Both the position numbers and the translations under genes were made by a program. DNA of 64,000 nucleotides from Aerococcus suis (GTDB taxonomy: Bacteria; Bacillota; Bacilli; Lactobacillales; Aerococcaceae): contig NZ_FWXK01000006.1 in the NCBI RefSeq assembly GCF_900176325.1, positions 1-64,000 on the forward strand. Direction: 5' to 3'. The notes beneath the pieces were generated by a model. It had not been told where the DNA came from. It saw only the letters and a list, made by a program, of their open reading frames with translations, and made no database searches. Shown piece by piece: positions 1-8,310 of this stretch. How positions within the stretch are numbered: position 1 is the stretch's first letter; each line of letters begins with the position of its first letter.

Positions 1-217
1 ATGAATAAAAGGATTTTTTATTTTTCTTTTTCCAAATTTGATAGAGTAGTTTGCCATATTCTTGCACCCAACGATAAATCGTCGTATGAGAAACGTTAAT
101 GCCACGATCATATAAGATTTCTTGAACTTCACGATAGCTAAGGTTATAACGAAGATAGTAGCCCACGGCTACAATAATCACATCCTGCTGAAATTGCTTT
201 CCTTTAAAATGATTCAT
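1..217 (-). CDS. IS6-family transposase, N-terminal fragment (runs off the window)
   Basis: The minus strand encodes a transposase starting MNHFKGKQFQQDVIIVAVGY and running 72 codons to the window edge without a stop. This portion holds the N-terminal helix-turn-helix (around residues 25-50, with SYREVQEIL and SHTTIYRWV), used to bind the inverted repeats. The DDE catalytic domain would lie beyond the edge. An in-frame ATG two codons upstream (223) is possible, but the family start is MNHF. The upstream AGGAGGAATG supplies a ribosome binding site. The sequence is intact as far as it goes. Confidence 0.92.
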   Translation of the reverse strand, partial: MNHFKGKQFQQDVIIVAVGYYLRYNLSYREVQEILYDRGINVSHTTIYRWVQEYGKLLYQIWKKKNKKSFYS

Positions 218-273
218 CGTCATTCCTCCTGCTATCTTTTTCTATTATTCTACCTTATTTGATAGTAGATTTA

Positions 274-291
274 AAACTTTGCAACAGAACC
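274..291. repeat. IS6-family terminal inverted repeat
   Basis: Eighteen bases match the conserved end of IS1216/ISS1 elements and mark the junction with chromosomal DNA. The outward TTGCAA at 279-284 lies 20 bases before a TAAAAT (305-310) that has TG one base upstream, so a hybrid promoter into the gene at 382 is possible, though the spacing is longer than ideal. Confidence 0.85.
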
Positions 292-319
292 CTTTTGAAT
301 ATGCTAAAATGAACTTAGT

Positions 320-335
320 TTGAAAACGATACCGT
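320..335 (+). promoter_or_regulatory. cre-like site upstream of the GH13-like gene
   Basis: TTGAAAACGATACCGT resembles the CcpA operator consensus WTGNAANCGNWNNCWW, with one departure near the 3' end. It lies just downstream of a TAAAAT -10-like box (305-310), where CcpA binding would be expected to repress. A sugar-related downstream gene fits carbon catabolite control. This is a pattern match only. Confidence 0.4.
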
Positions 336-381
336 TAGTTAGTCAAATCGATAACTAACGACGCATTGAGGAGTGCAAAAT

Positions 382-1722
382 ATGGCGAAAGTCACTAATT
401 TAACTTTACGACATAAAGTGGTTTATTATCTCTACATTCGTAATTTTACTGAGGAAGGAACGTTTCGAGCAGTTATTCCAGAATTAGAGCGATTACGGGA
501 TTTAGGGATTGATATTATTGTCCTACAATCTATTTTTCCAACGACAGATATTGTGCAAGAACCTTATCAACACGGCAATCCTTTTGTAGTGAAGGATTTT
601 GATCAAGTGAATCCGGAATATGGAACGCCTGGAGATTTCAGAGATTTGGTTGATGCGATTCATGACTTAGGGATGCAAGTTGTCATTAACTTACCATTAT
701 TTCACTTAGCCAAAGATTCGAAACTTGTCACTGAACAACCAGATTTCTTTTTAAAAGATGATGATGGTAACTTCGTAAGTCGAATTTCCTTATTTGATTC
801 CTCTTATGATTTAAATTACAACAATCCAAAATTATGGGATTACTTAATCGAACGGTTAGAATATTGGGCAACGTTAGTAGATGGCTTCAGTACAAACCAT
901 GCGCAATTGATTCGACCAGAATTTTGGTCAAGTGCTCGTGCCGAAGTGGAAGATGTTCATCCTTACTTCTATTGGATTGCTGGCATTATGCCAGATGTTT
1001 TTATGCAAAATGTGCGAATTATTGGAATGCCTTACTTAACGTATCATGAATTATCTAGCTTTTTCGATTTAATCGATAATGGCGCTTATATGACTTGGTT
1101 AGAACGTTTTTATTCAGGTAAGGTTAGTCTAGAAAATTTTGCGTACTTTTTAAATTGGAGCGAGTTAAATTCGCCAACAACGCTCGTTCGTCTGCAAGCT
1201 TTAGAATACACTTATAGTGAACGATTAGCGAAACGTTGTCATGATGTCACAATGCTAGCTAATTGGACAGCATTTTCATTCTTCCAAAAAGGAACAGCTA
1301 GTTTAGTGATGGGGCAAGAATATGGTAGTGAAGAAGCTGTTAACTACTTGAGTGATGATGTCATTGATTGGACAGTTAAGCATGATTTAACACCACTGAT
1401 TCACCAAATGGCTCAAATTAAGAAACGAGAAGAATGCAAAAACGGCTATTACTTTATTGAAGCCTACGATCAAGATGTGTTGAAATGTTCTTATCACTAC
1501 TATGATCGCCATTTAATTGGAGCGTTTAAATTACGCCCTAACAGTACACCATCAGAAGTCCAAACCAATATTCCAGATGGAACGTATACCAATTTACTGA
1601 CTGAAGATACTTTTACAATTAAAGATGGGAAATTCTTAATGGCTGATACGCCAATTATTATTGCTTATCAAGGAAAATTACCTGTGCCAACGCTAATGGA
1701 TAAAGGAGAAACGTATGTATAA
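382..1722 (+). CDS. GH13 alpha-amylase-like protein, catalytic residues apparently lost
   Basis: A 446-residue protein with the (beta/alpha)8 layout of glycoside hydrolase family 13. The start is the ATG at 382, 8 bases after GAGGAG; a GTG nine bases earlier overlaps that site. Signature regions are recognisable but degenerate. Region I (about 99-108) reads VVINLPLFH where active enzymes have a D-x-x-x-N-H pattern. Region II (167-176) reads DGFSTNHAQ, so the Arg is Ser and the nucleophile Asp is Asn172. No clear acid Glu is seen near 200, and region IV (about 255-264) reads FLNWSELNSP where active enzymes have NHD. It may bind rather than hydrolyse glycans. It overlaps the next gene by 8 bases. 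The reading frame is intact, so it is not an obvious pseudogene. Confidence 0.75.
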   Translation: MAKVTNLTLRHKVVYYLYIRNFTEEGTFRAVIPELERLRDLGIDIIVLQSIFPTTDIVQEPYQHGNPFVVKDFDQVNPEYGTPGDFRDLVDAIHDLGMQVVINLPLFHLAKDSKLVTEQPDFFLKDDDGNFVSRISLFDSSYDLNYNNPKLWDYLIERLEYWATLVDGFSTNHAQLIRPEFWSSARAEVEDVHPYFYWIAGIMPDVFMQNVRIIGMPYLTYHELSSFFDLIDNGAYMTWLERFYSGKVSLENFAYFLNWSELNSPTTLVRLQALEYTYSERLAKRCHDVTMLANWTAFSFFQKGTASLVMGQEYGSEEAVNYLSDDVIDWTVKHDLTPLIHQMAQIKKREECKNGYYFIEAYDQDVLKCSYHYYDRHLIGAFKLRPNSTPSEVQTNIPDGTYTNLLTEDTFTIKDGKFLMADTPIIIAYQGKLPVPTLMDKGETYV

Positions 1723-2521
1723 ATTATTTGTTTTTGATATTGACGGGACATTGGTAAATGATGCGAAGGAAATTACGCCTAAGACGCATGCTGCTTTAGT
1801 GAAGTTACATGACTTAGGGTATCATGTCGTTATTAGTTCTGGCCGTCCTTTTCCAGGAGTGAAACGGGTGGCTGAAATGGTCGGTGGCGATTTAGTTCAA
1901 TATGCAAGCTGTTTTAATGGCGGATTAATTAAAGATATCTACTCCCAAGAAACACTCGTGCAAAGTGAATTAGCTCCTGATGATGTCTTAGAATTATTAG
2001 ATTTTGCGATTCAACATGGGGTAGACCCTCATTACTACAATGATGAGCATGTGCTAACACCTGTCGCACCAAAATTTGATTATATTCATGCGGAAGAAGA
2101 TTTATCAGGACTATCAATGAAAGTGATGAATCCAGATGAAGAAGCGATTCATACGCCTAAATTGATGTTTACAGCACCTCCAGAAATTCTTGAACAGGCA
2201 GAAGCTCAATTGCCAGAAGACTATTATCAACGCTTCAGTATTGTGAAAAGTGAGCCGTATTTCTTAGAGTTTAATCCATTAGGTGTTAGTAAAGGAAATT
2301 CCTTAGCGATGTTAGCAGATAAATTAGGCATTAAACAATCAGAAGTGATGACCTTTGGCGATCAAAATAATGATTTAAGTATGATTGAATGGGCAGGTAA
2401 AGGTGTTGCCATGGGAAATGCGATTACGGATTTGAAAAATGTTGCTGATTATGTGACAGATACAAATGAAAATGATGGGATTGCGCAAGCCTTAGAAGAA
2501 TTTGTGTTCTCAAAAGAATAG
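1715..2521 (+). CDS. Cof-type HAD-superfamily phosphatase
   Basis: A 268-residue cytosolic HAD hydrolase of the Cof/YidA (type IIB) group. Motif I DIDGT lies at residues 8-12, with Asp8 the expected nucleophile and Asp10 the general acid. Motif IV GDQNND lies at 215-220 and supplies the Mg2+ ligands. The middle third is the variable cap that sets substrate choice, so the sugar or nucleotide phosphate acted on cannot be named. Its start overlaps the end of the GH13-like gene, with AAAGGAG inside that gene, so the two are probably translationally coupled. Length is normal for the family. Confidence 0.9.
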   Translation: MYKLFVFDIDGTLVNDAKEITPKTHAALVKLHDLGYHVVISSGRPFPGVKRVAEMVGGDLVQYASCFNGGLIKDIYSQETLVQSELAPDDVLELLDFAIQHGVDPHYYNDEHVLTPVAPKFDYIHAEEDLSGLSMKVMNPDEEAIHTPKLMFTAPPEILEQAEAQLPEDYYQRFSIVKSEPYFLEFNPLGVSKGNSLAMLADKLGIKQSEVMTFGDQNNDLSMIEWAGKGVAMGNAITDLKNVADYVTDTNENDGIAQALEEFVFSKE

Positions 2522-2582
2522 TATTACTACATGAGTTTTGATATACTCAAAATAAGACTAAGCGTATAAAGGAGCTTATATA

Positions 2583-4580
2583 ATGAGTGAAAATATTAAG
2601 CAAGATGCCATTTCGGCAATTCGATTACTAAGTATGGATATGATTGATGAGGCAGCCTCTGGACATCCAGGTCTTCCTTTAGGAGCTGCTCCTATGGCCT
2701 ATGTTCTATGGGCAAATCATATGCATCAAAACCCATTAAACAGTCAATGGCCTAACCGCGACCGTTTTGTATTATCAGCGGGGCATGGGTCTGCTATGTT
2801 ATATAGTTTATTACATTTATCAGGTTACAATGTCAGCATTGACGATGTGAAAAACTTCCGTCAATACGGATCAAAAACGCCTGGACATCCTGAAGTTCAT
2901 CATACTGATGGCGTTGAAGCAACGACTGGACCTTTAGGACAAGGGGTAGCTAATGCAGTCGGTATGGCAATGGCTGAACGTCATGATGCTGCTCGCTATA
3001 ATACAGATGATTATCAAATCATGGATCATTATACATTTGCCTTATGTGGTGATGGTGACTTAATGGAAGGTGTCTCACAAGAAGCCGCTTCATTAGCTGG
3101 TCACTTACAATTAGGTAAGTTAATTATGTTATATGATTCAAATGATATTTCTCTAGATGGCGAAACCTCTCAAGCCTTTACTGAAAATGTTGGCCAACGT
3201 TTCGAAGCGTATGGTTGGGAACACATTTTAGTTAAAGATGGTAATGATTTAGAAGCTATCGATCAAGCGATTGCTCAAGCGAAAGCAACAACAGATAAAC
3301 CAACCTTAATTGAAGTCAAAACAATTATTGGTTACGGTTCTGAAGATGAAGGAACTAATAAAGTACATGGTGCGCCTTTAGGAGCTGAAGGAAGCCAAGT
3401 TGTTAAAGATAAATTTGGTTGGGATTACGATAAATTTGAAATTACTGAAGCTATCTATAACCACTTTAAAGAAGTCATTTTAGAAGATGGTAAACAAGCT
3501 GAAGCCGAATGGAAAGAAACCTTCAATGCTTATGCTGAAGCTCATCCTGAACAAGCGAAAGAGTTCTTACGGGCATATTCTGGTGAATTGCCTGAAGGTT
3601 GGGATGCAGAATTACCAGTATACGAATATGGCGACGAAGCTAAGGCTTCTAGAAAAACGAGCCAAGCTGCTATTCAAGCTATCGGGAAAGCTGTTCCTGA
3701 ATTCTGGGGTGGTTCAGCTGACTTAAGTTCATCTAATAATACGATGAATGATGCCGATAAAGATTTCCAACCTGGTCAATATGAAGGCCGTAATATTTGG
3801 TATGGTGTTCGTGAATTTGCGATGGGTGCAGCAATGAACGGTATTGCGTTACATGGTGGTTCTAAAACTTATGCGGGAACATTCTTCGTGTTCAGTGATT
3901 ATGTTCGTCCAGCGATTCGTTTAGCGGCACTATCACAATTACCAGTAACTTTTGTCTTCACACATGACTCTATTGGCGTTGGAGAAGATGGACCGACTCA
4001 CGAACCAGTAGAACAATTAGCTTCATTCCGAGCAATGCATAATTTAAATGTGTTACGTCCGGCTGATGGTAACGAAGTGAACGCGGCATGGCGAGTAGCG
4101 ATGACAAGTACGGATCGTCCAACATTATTAGTTCTTTCTCGCCAAAACTTACCAGTACTAGAGCATACTCAAGAATTGGCAGATAATGGGGTGAAACATG
4201 GCGCATATGTCGTATCTCCAAGTGAAAAAGAAACACCAGATGGTATTTTAATTGCTACAGGATCTGAAGTCGCTCTTGCGATTGAAGCACAACAACAATT
4301 ACGTGACAAAGGACAAGATGTTCGTGTGGTTTCAATGCCATCACAAGAAATTTTTAATGCTCAATCTGATGATTACAAAGAAAGTGTCTTACCAAAAGCT
4401 GTGACAAAACGTGTGGCTATTGAAATGGGCGCATCATTTGGTTGGGAACGTTACGTTGGTTTTGACGGTAAAATTATTGCTATCGACCAATTTGGTGCTT
4501 CTGGTAAAGGAGACGTCGTTCAAAAAGAATACGGCTTTACTCCTGAAAATATTGTTGAGACTTTCGAAACGATGAAATAA
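2583..4580 (+). CDS. tkt: transketolase
   Basis: A 665-residue thiamine-diphosphate enzyme of the pentose phosphate pathway that moves two-carbon units between ketose and aldose phosphates. The N-terminal half carries AGHGSAMLY and the ThDP/metal segment [13 protein letters not shown]. The central pyrimidine-binding domain has [15 protein letters not shown], and the C-terminal transketolase domain ends the protein. Length is standard. AAGGAG lies about 8 bases before the ATG. A relic of transaldolase, its usual partner enzyme, follows at 4608, so this strain may lack that gene here. Confidence 0.97.
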   Translation: MSENIKQDAISAIRLLSMDMIDEAASGHPGLPLGAAPMAYVLWANHMHQNPLNSQWPNRDRFVLSAGHGSAMLYSLLHLSGYNVSIDDVKNFRQYGSKTPGHPEVHHTDGVEATTGPLGQGVANAVGMAMAERHDAARYNTDDYQIMDHYTFALCGDGDLMEGVSQEAASLAGHLQLGKLIMLYDSNDISLDGETSQAFTENVGQRFEAYGWEHILVKDGNDLEAIDQAIAQAKATTDKPTLIEVKTIIGYGSEDEGTNKVHGAPLGAEGSQVVKDKFGWDYDKFEITEAIYNHFKEVILEDGKQAEAEWKETFNAYAEAHPEQAKEFLRAYSGELPEGWDAELPVYEYGDEAKASRKTSQAAIQAIGKAVPEFWGGSADLSSSNNTMNDADKDFQPGQYEGRNIWYGVREFAMGAAMNGIALHGGSKTYAGTFFVFSDYVRPAIRLAALSQLPVTFVFTHDSIGVGEDGPTHEPVEQLASFRAMHNLNVLRPADGNEVNAAWRVAMTSTDRPTLLVLSRQNLPVLEHTQELADNGVKHGAYVVSPSEKETPDGILIATGSEVALAIEAQQQLRDKGQDVRVVSMPSQEIFNAQSDDYKESVLPKAVTKRVAIEMGASFGWERYVGFDGKIIAIDQFGASGKGDVVQKEYGFTPENIVETFETMK

Positions 4581-4607
4581 TAAGGTTATCTTAAGAGGAG
4601 TCTTCTC

Positions 4608-4721
4608 ATGAAGTTTTTCTTAGATACGGCGATCAGCATAACGATTTTTGATGCACATTTCTCTAAATTATGGGAACATACGTTAACTGATAAAGATATC
4701 GAAAACTTTATGACAGACTAG
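4608..4721 (+). pseudogene. transaldolase (TalC/MipB type) internal-deletion relic
   Basis: A 37-codon open frame with a good ribosome binding site (AGAGGAG, ATG at 4608). It begins MKFFLDTA, the invariant start of the small transaldolase/fructose-6-phosphate aldolase family. It ends KLWEHTLTDKDIENFMTD, which resembles the family's last residues (typically ...HPLTD.GIE.F..DW). About 180 central residues, including the catalytic Lys, are missing, and the junction falls near residues 9-17. The terminal Trp codon expected after Asp is TAG here. Its position behind transketolase is natural for a pentose phosphate pair. The fusion peptide cannot be an active aldolase. Confidence 0.72.
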
Positions 4722-4751
4722 GAAACCTTTTGTTCTAAGAGGTAGAGGCGA

Positions 4752-5366
4752 ATGATGGATTTAGAAACGATTTTTGCTAATTATCAACCAAAACCATTGG
4801 GAACAAAGCGTTTCTATGCTGTGATGATTCCTGTTATTGAAATTGCTGGAGAGCGCGTGATTCTATATGAATCGCGCGCTTATGGTATTTCTCAGGGAGG
4901 CGACACAGCGTTCCCAGGGGGACGTGTTGAAAAGGGAGAAAGTTTTCAAGCAGCAGCGGTTCGTGAAACAATGGAAGAATTTGGTGTTGCTAGAGAACAG
5001 ATTCAGGTGCTTGGAGAAATGGATTATTTGGTTAGCCAAGGAAGTGTTGTGGCGTGTTTTGTTGCTAACATTCATATTTCATCACTATCGGAATTGATGC
5101 TTAATGAAGACGAAGTGGCGTATGTCTTTACAATGCCGATTCGTGAATTATTACAACAACGGCCAGAGAAATATATGTTGCGAGGCGAAGGGAAATTAGG
5201 ACCAAACTTTCCTTTTGATCGCATTCCAGGTGGTAAAAACTATCCATTTAATCGAAAATTTAGACGTGTAATTCCTTTTTATGACGCCGGCGATCAGAGT
5301 TTATGGGGAATGACGGCACGATTAACAGAACGATTTATTGATATTATAAGAGAAGAGGCTATTTAG
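4752..5366 (+). CDS. Nudix hydrolase, possibly CoA pyrophosphatase
   Basis: A 204-residue Nudix hydrolase. The Nudix box spans residues 57-79 (GRVEKGE, seven residues, then RETMEEFGV), with the glutamates that bind Mg2+ all present. The C-terminal half, with FPFDRIPGGKNYPFNRKFRR, resembles larger Nudix proteins acting on coenzyme A or nucleotide sugars, but the family assignment is tentative. The start is one of two adjacent ATGs (4752 or 4755) behind AGAGG. The next gene begins 1 base after its stop, so the two form an operon with a membrane S component and a thioesterase, which favours a CoA-related role. Confidence 0.72.
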   Translation: MMDLETIFANYQPKPLGTKRFYAVMIPVIEIAGERVILYESRAYGISQGGDTAFPGGRVEKGESFQAAAVRETMEEFGVAREQIQVLGEMDYLVSQGSVVACFVANIHISSLSELMLNEDEVAYVFTMPIRELLQQRPEKYMLRGEGKLGPNFPFDRIPGGKNYPFNRKFRRVIPFYDAGDQSLWGMTARLTERFIDIIREEAI

Positions 5367-5367
5367 G

Positions 5368-5952
5368 GTGCAACGGACAGATACAAAACGACTCACTTGG
5401 TTAAGTTTACTTATTGCGTTATTGATTATTCAAACCTTTGTTCCAGGAATTGGATATATTCCAATTGGCCCAATGCAAGCAACAATCATTCATATTACCG
5501 TGATTATTGGGGCCATTCTATTTGGTCCTAAAGATGGTGCTATTTTAGGCCTATCTTGGGGGATTTTACGATTAATTAAAGCCTTCATTATGCCGGATGT
5601 TATGTCACCGGTGTTTATGAACCCAATGATTTCTGTCTTGCCACGATTTTTAGTTGGATGGTTAAGTGGCTTGATTTATGTCGCATGCAAGCGTAAAATA
5701 AACCCGCCTCTCTCTCAAGTGATGACAGGTGTGATTGGTTCATTAATTAATACAGTTGCGGTATTAGGTTTAATTTATGTTTTTGAAGCCGAATCTTATG
5801 CTGAAATTTTAAATATTCCTACCGCAGCTTTATTAGCAACACTTGGTGGTGTTGTAGCAACTAATGGAATTTTAGAGGCCATTGTGAGTGGTGTCTTAAC
5901 ACCAATCATTACCACACCTTTAACTAAAATTATTCAAAAAAATAAACGTTAA
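5368..5952 (+). CDS. ECF transporter substrate-binding S component (pantothenate candidate)
   Basis: A 194-residue membrane protein with about six hydrophobic segments, typical of S components of energy-coupling factor vitamin transporters. The stretch GYIPIGPMQATIIHITVIIG and the following GPKDGAILG match the ECF_trnsprt family. Vitamin identity cannot be read directly. The position between a Nudix hydrolase and an acyl-CoA thioesterase suggests pantothenate (PanT-like). The start is GTG at 5368, one base after the previous stop. The shared EcfA/EcfT energising module is not in this window, as is usual for group II S components. Confidence 0.8.
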   Translation: MQRTDTKRLTWLSLLIALLIIQTFVPGIGYIPIGPMQATIIHITVIIGAILFGPKDGAILGLSWGILRLIKAFIMPDVMSPVFMNPMISVLPRFLVGWLSGLIYVACKRKINPPLSQVMTGVIGSLINTVAVLGLIYVFEAESYAEILNIPTAALLATLGGVVATNGILEAIVSGVLTPIITTPLTKIIQKNKR

Positions 5953-5968
5953 TTGAAAGGGTTATTTC

Positions 5969-6493
5969 ATGCAAGAAATCACGTGTAAAGAAACGCTAGC
6001 TGTCCAAACACATTTAATTTTACCGTCACATACGAATTCATTTGGCAATATGTTTGGCGGTCAGCTACTAGCATTTATTGATAATATTTCAGCGATTGCA
6101 GCCATGCGCGTGACCCGACATCGAATTATGACAGCAGCTTTAGATAATATGAACTTTATCAATCCACTACCTGAACGAAATTCTGTATGTCTAGAATGCT
6201 ATGTTTCTGGAACAGGTACTCGTAGTATTGAGGTATTTGTTAAAGTATTAGGGGAAAATATGCTGAAACATGAACGGTATATTGCCGCAACTTCTTATCT
6301 AACGTTTGTTGTCGTGGATGACGATCCGGATTTTGAAATGCCACGTATTGTCCCTGAATCTGATGAAGAAAAATTAGTCTGTGAAGGGTACGAGGAACGA
6401 CGTCAAGCACGTAAAATAAGTCGTCAAAAAGATAAAGAATTACAAGAACAATTGAGTACGGGGATTTTTTGGTTAGAAGATCATAAGAAATAA
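5969..6493 (+). CDS. acyl-CoA thioesterase, hotdog fold
   Basis: A 174-residue hotdog-fold thioesterase of the YciA/Acot7 group, which hydrolyses acyl-CoA to free acid and CoA. The segment HTNSFGNMFGGQLLAFID (residues 19-36) carries the conserved Asn and the catalytic Asp. NMNFINPLPERN forms the second substrate-contacting strand. The C-terminal 30 residues are charged and lysine-rich. The gene follows the S component by 16 bases with GAAAGGG before the ATG, so it probably shares its transcript. The preferred acyl chain length is not evident. Confidence 0.9.
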   Translation: MQEITCKETLAVQTHLILPSHTNSFGNMFGGQLLAFIDNISAIAAMRVTRHRIMTAALDNMNFINPLPERNSVCLECYVSGTGTRSIEVFVKVLGENMLKHERYIAATSYLTFVVVDDDPDFEMPRIVPESDEEKLVCEGYEERRQARKISRQKDKELQEQLSTGIFWLEDHKK

Positions 6494-6495
6494 AG

Positions 6496-6524
6496 TTGAC
6501 AAACCAAAGACCCTACGTCAGAAT
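6496..6524 (+). promoter_or_regulatory. promoter of the proS T-box leader
   Basis: TTGACA at 6496-6501 is followed 17 bases later by CAGAAT (6519-6524), a weak -10. It lies directly after the thioesterase stop and before the T-box leader. Confidence 0.5.
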
Positions 6525-6529
6525 AGACA

Positions 6530-6757
6530 TGAATAGATGTGTAGACTAGTATTTTTTGATGGGTTTAGCGAGTGTCTGGTTGGTGAAAAGACATCCCCGC
6601 TCAAAGAAGAACCTCCTACATAAATTGCTCTAATCCAGCACGGTAGGTCCGTTATCCCTGTTAAAGTGAAGTAAAGTAAGTAACATTATTTTATTTAATA
6701 AAGGTGGCACCGCGAGCATATCGTCCTTTGATTTGGATGATATGTTCTTTTTTTTAT
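6530..6757 (+). promoter_or_regulatory. T-box riboswitch upstream of proS
   Basis: This leader senses uncharged tRNA. The T-box core AAGGTGGCACCGCG is at 6701-6714. It is followed by a terminator whose arms GAGCATATCGTCC and GGATGATATGTTC flank a TTTGATTT loop and end in eight Ts (to 6757). Upstream, the arms GTGTCT and AGACAT and the segment around 6605-6620 fit Stem I. Tandem CCT triplets at 6612-6617 are the likely proline specifier, but the loop was not folded. Uncharged tRNA-Pro would pair with the core and prevent termination. Confidence 0.93.
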
Positions 6758-6775
6758 AGAGAAAGGATGAAAAAT

Positions 6776-8230
6776 ATGGAAAAAAAACCAGAAACCCATT
6801 TACAAGAAACTGACTTTTCAAAATGGTTTTTACAAGCGATTCAACAAGGGGATTTATTTGCTTATGGTCCGGTTCGCGGCACGATTATTTTTAAACCAGA
6901 TGGCTATGAATTATGGGAACATTATCAAGAAGCTTTCAATAAAAAATTAAGAGCAGAAGGTATTCGTAATGCTTACTTCCCAATGTTAATCCCAGAAAGC
7001 TATTTCTTAAAAGAAAAAGACCATGTCGAAGGTTTTGCCCCAGAATTACCTTGGGTGACTGAAGCGGCAGGAGAAGAGCTGGAAGAAAAATTAGCGTTAC
7101 GGCCAACGTCTGAAACAGTTATCGGTGGGGCGATGTCTGAATGGATTAATTCTTACCGTGATTTACCAATGGAATTAAACCAATGGGCGAATGTCTTCCG
7201 TTGGGAAAAACGGACCTTACCATTCTTGCGAACATCAGAATTTCTATGGCAAGAAGGACATACGGCGCATGCTAGTGAAGAAGAAGCCCGTGAACGGACA
7301 ATGCGGATGCTAAATATTTATGCCGATTTATGTGAGAATTTATTAGCAATGCCTGTATATGCGGGACAAAAAACACCATCTGAACGTTTTGCTGGTGCGG
7401 TTGATACGTATTCAATTGAAGCGATGATGAAAGATACAAAAGCTGTTCAAGCTGGAACGTCACATTATATGGGCACTAATTTTGCGGATGCTTTTGATAT
7501 TAAATATTTAAATAGTGATAACCAACATACGCTTGCTTATACAACTTCATGGGGAACATCTACTCGTTTACTTGGTGCTCTAATTATGACACATGGTGAT
7601 GAACAAGGGCTTGTCTTCCCACCAAAAATTGCGCCAACTCAAGTGGTCTTAATTCCAGCAGGTAACATGAAGAAAAATCCTGACGTCTTAGATAAATTAA
7701 AAGATATCAAACGTGACTTACAAGATGCTGACTTACGCGTACGTTTAGATGACTCTAATAATTCTGCCGGATATAAATTTAATGATGCTGAAGTTCATGG
7801 TGTCCCATTACGGATTGAATTTGGTCCACGTGATATGGAAAACAATCAAGTGATGATTAAAATGCGTGATTTAGATGATAAAGAAGCGTTACCATTAGAC
7901 GGTTTAGTAGATGCAGTAAAAGAACGATTAGATAAGATGCAAACACGTCTACTAGAAACGGCTAAAGAATTCCGTCAAGCACATGAACACTATGATATTG
8001 ACACGCTAGAAGATCTACAAGCGCATATTGAAAAATGTGAAGCTAATGGTGAACGTCCTGGCTGGATTTTAGCTGGTTGGGATGGTACCGACGAATCTGA
8101 AGCAGCTATCAAGGAAGCAACTGGATTTACGAGTCGAAATATTCCATTTAATCCGCCAATGGAAAAAACAGTTGACCTTTATTCAGGAAAACCAGCGAAA
8201 CATACCGTTTGGTTCGCACGTGCTTATTAA
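6776..8230 (+). CDS. proS: prolyl-tRNA synthetase, archaeal/eukaryote-like short form
   Basis: A 484-residue class II aminoacyl-tRNA synthetase that charges tRNA-Pro. It is the compact archaeal/eukaryotic type: no INS editing domain between motifs 2 and 3, and a C-terminal extension ending in ARAY, as in Thermus-type enzymes. Motif 2 is around FRWEKRTLPFLRTSEFLWQEGH and motif 3 is in TTSWGTSTRLLGALIMTHGD. The ATG at 6776 is chosen because GAAAGGA lies 8 bases before it; frames reaching further upstream run into the terminator of the T-box. Most Lactobacillales carry the longer bacterial type (about 570 residues), so transfer or lineage-specific replacement is possible. Confidence 0.93.
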   Translation: MEKKPETHLQETDFSKWFLQAIQQGDLFAYGPVRGTIIFKPDGYELWEHYQEAFNKKLRAEGIRNAYFPMLIPESYFLKEKDHVEGFAPELPWVTEAAGEELEEKLALRPTSETVIGGAMSEWINSYRDLPMELNQWANVFRWEKRTLPFLRTSEFLWQEGHTAHASEEEARERTMRMLNIYADLCENLLAMPVYAGQKTPSERFAGAVDTYSIEAMMKDTKAVQAGTSHYMGTNFADAFDIKYLNSDNQHTLAYTTSWGTSTRLLGALIMTHGDEQGLVFPPKIAPTQVVLIPAGNMKKNPDVLDKLKDIKRDLQDADLRVRLDDSNNSAGYKFNDAEVHGVPLRIEFGPRDMENNQVMIKMRDLDDKEALPLDGLVDAVKERLDKMQTRLLETAKEFRQAHEHYDIDTLEDLQAHIEKCEANGERPGWILAGWDGTDESEAAIKEATGFTSRNIPFNPPMEKTVDLYSGKPAKHTVWFARAY

Positions 8231-8280
8231 AAGAAATAGAAAAAGAGCCTCAAGAATTTCTCGAGACTCTGGTTCGTTAA

Positions 8281-8309
8281 ACCCGATGGCAGTCGCCATC
8301 GGGTTTTTT
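8281..8309 (+). terminator. rho-independent terminator after proS
   Basis: The arms ACCCGATGGC and GCCATCGGGT enclose AGTC and are followed by six Ts. It ends the proS transcript immediately before the convergent uracil permease gene. Confidence 0.9.
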
Positions 8310-8310
8310 A

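Larger units (their letters stand above)
1..291 (-). mobile_element. IS6-family (IS1216/ISS1-like) insertion sequence, partial
   Basis: This is one end of an IS6-family element, cut by the window edge. It contains the N-terminal part of the transposase on the minus strand and, at 274-291, a terminal inverted repeat that reads GGTTCTGTTGCAAAGTTT inwards, the typical IS1216/ISS1 end. The boundary with host DNA is at about 291. The outward strand of the repeat carries TTGCAA (279-284), a -35-like box known from IS26 and IS257 to drive neighbouring genes. The target duplication cannot be checked because the other end is missing. Identification rests on recall of the family sequence. Confidence 0.93.

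Noticed and set aside
6704..6775. Longer N-terminus for prolyl-tRNA synthetase
   Set aside because: It would translate the T-box core and terminator; the internal ATG at 6776 has its own ribosome binding site.
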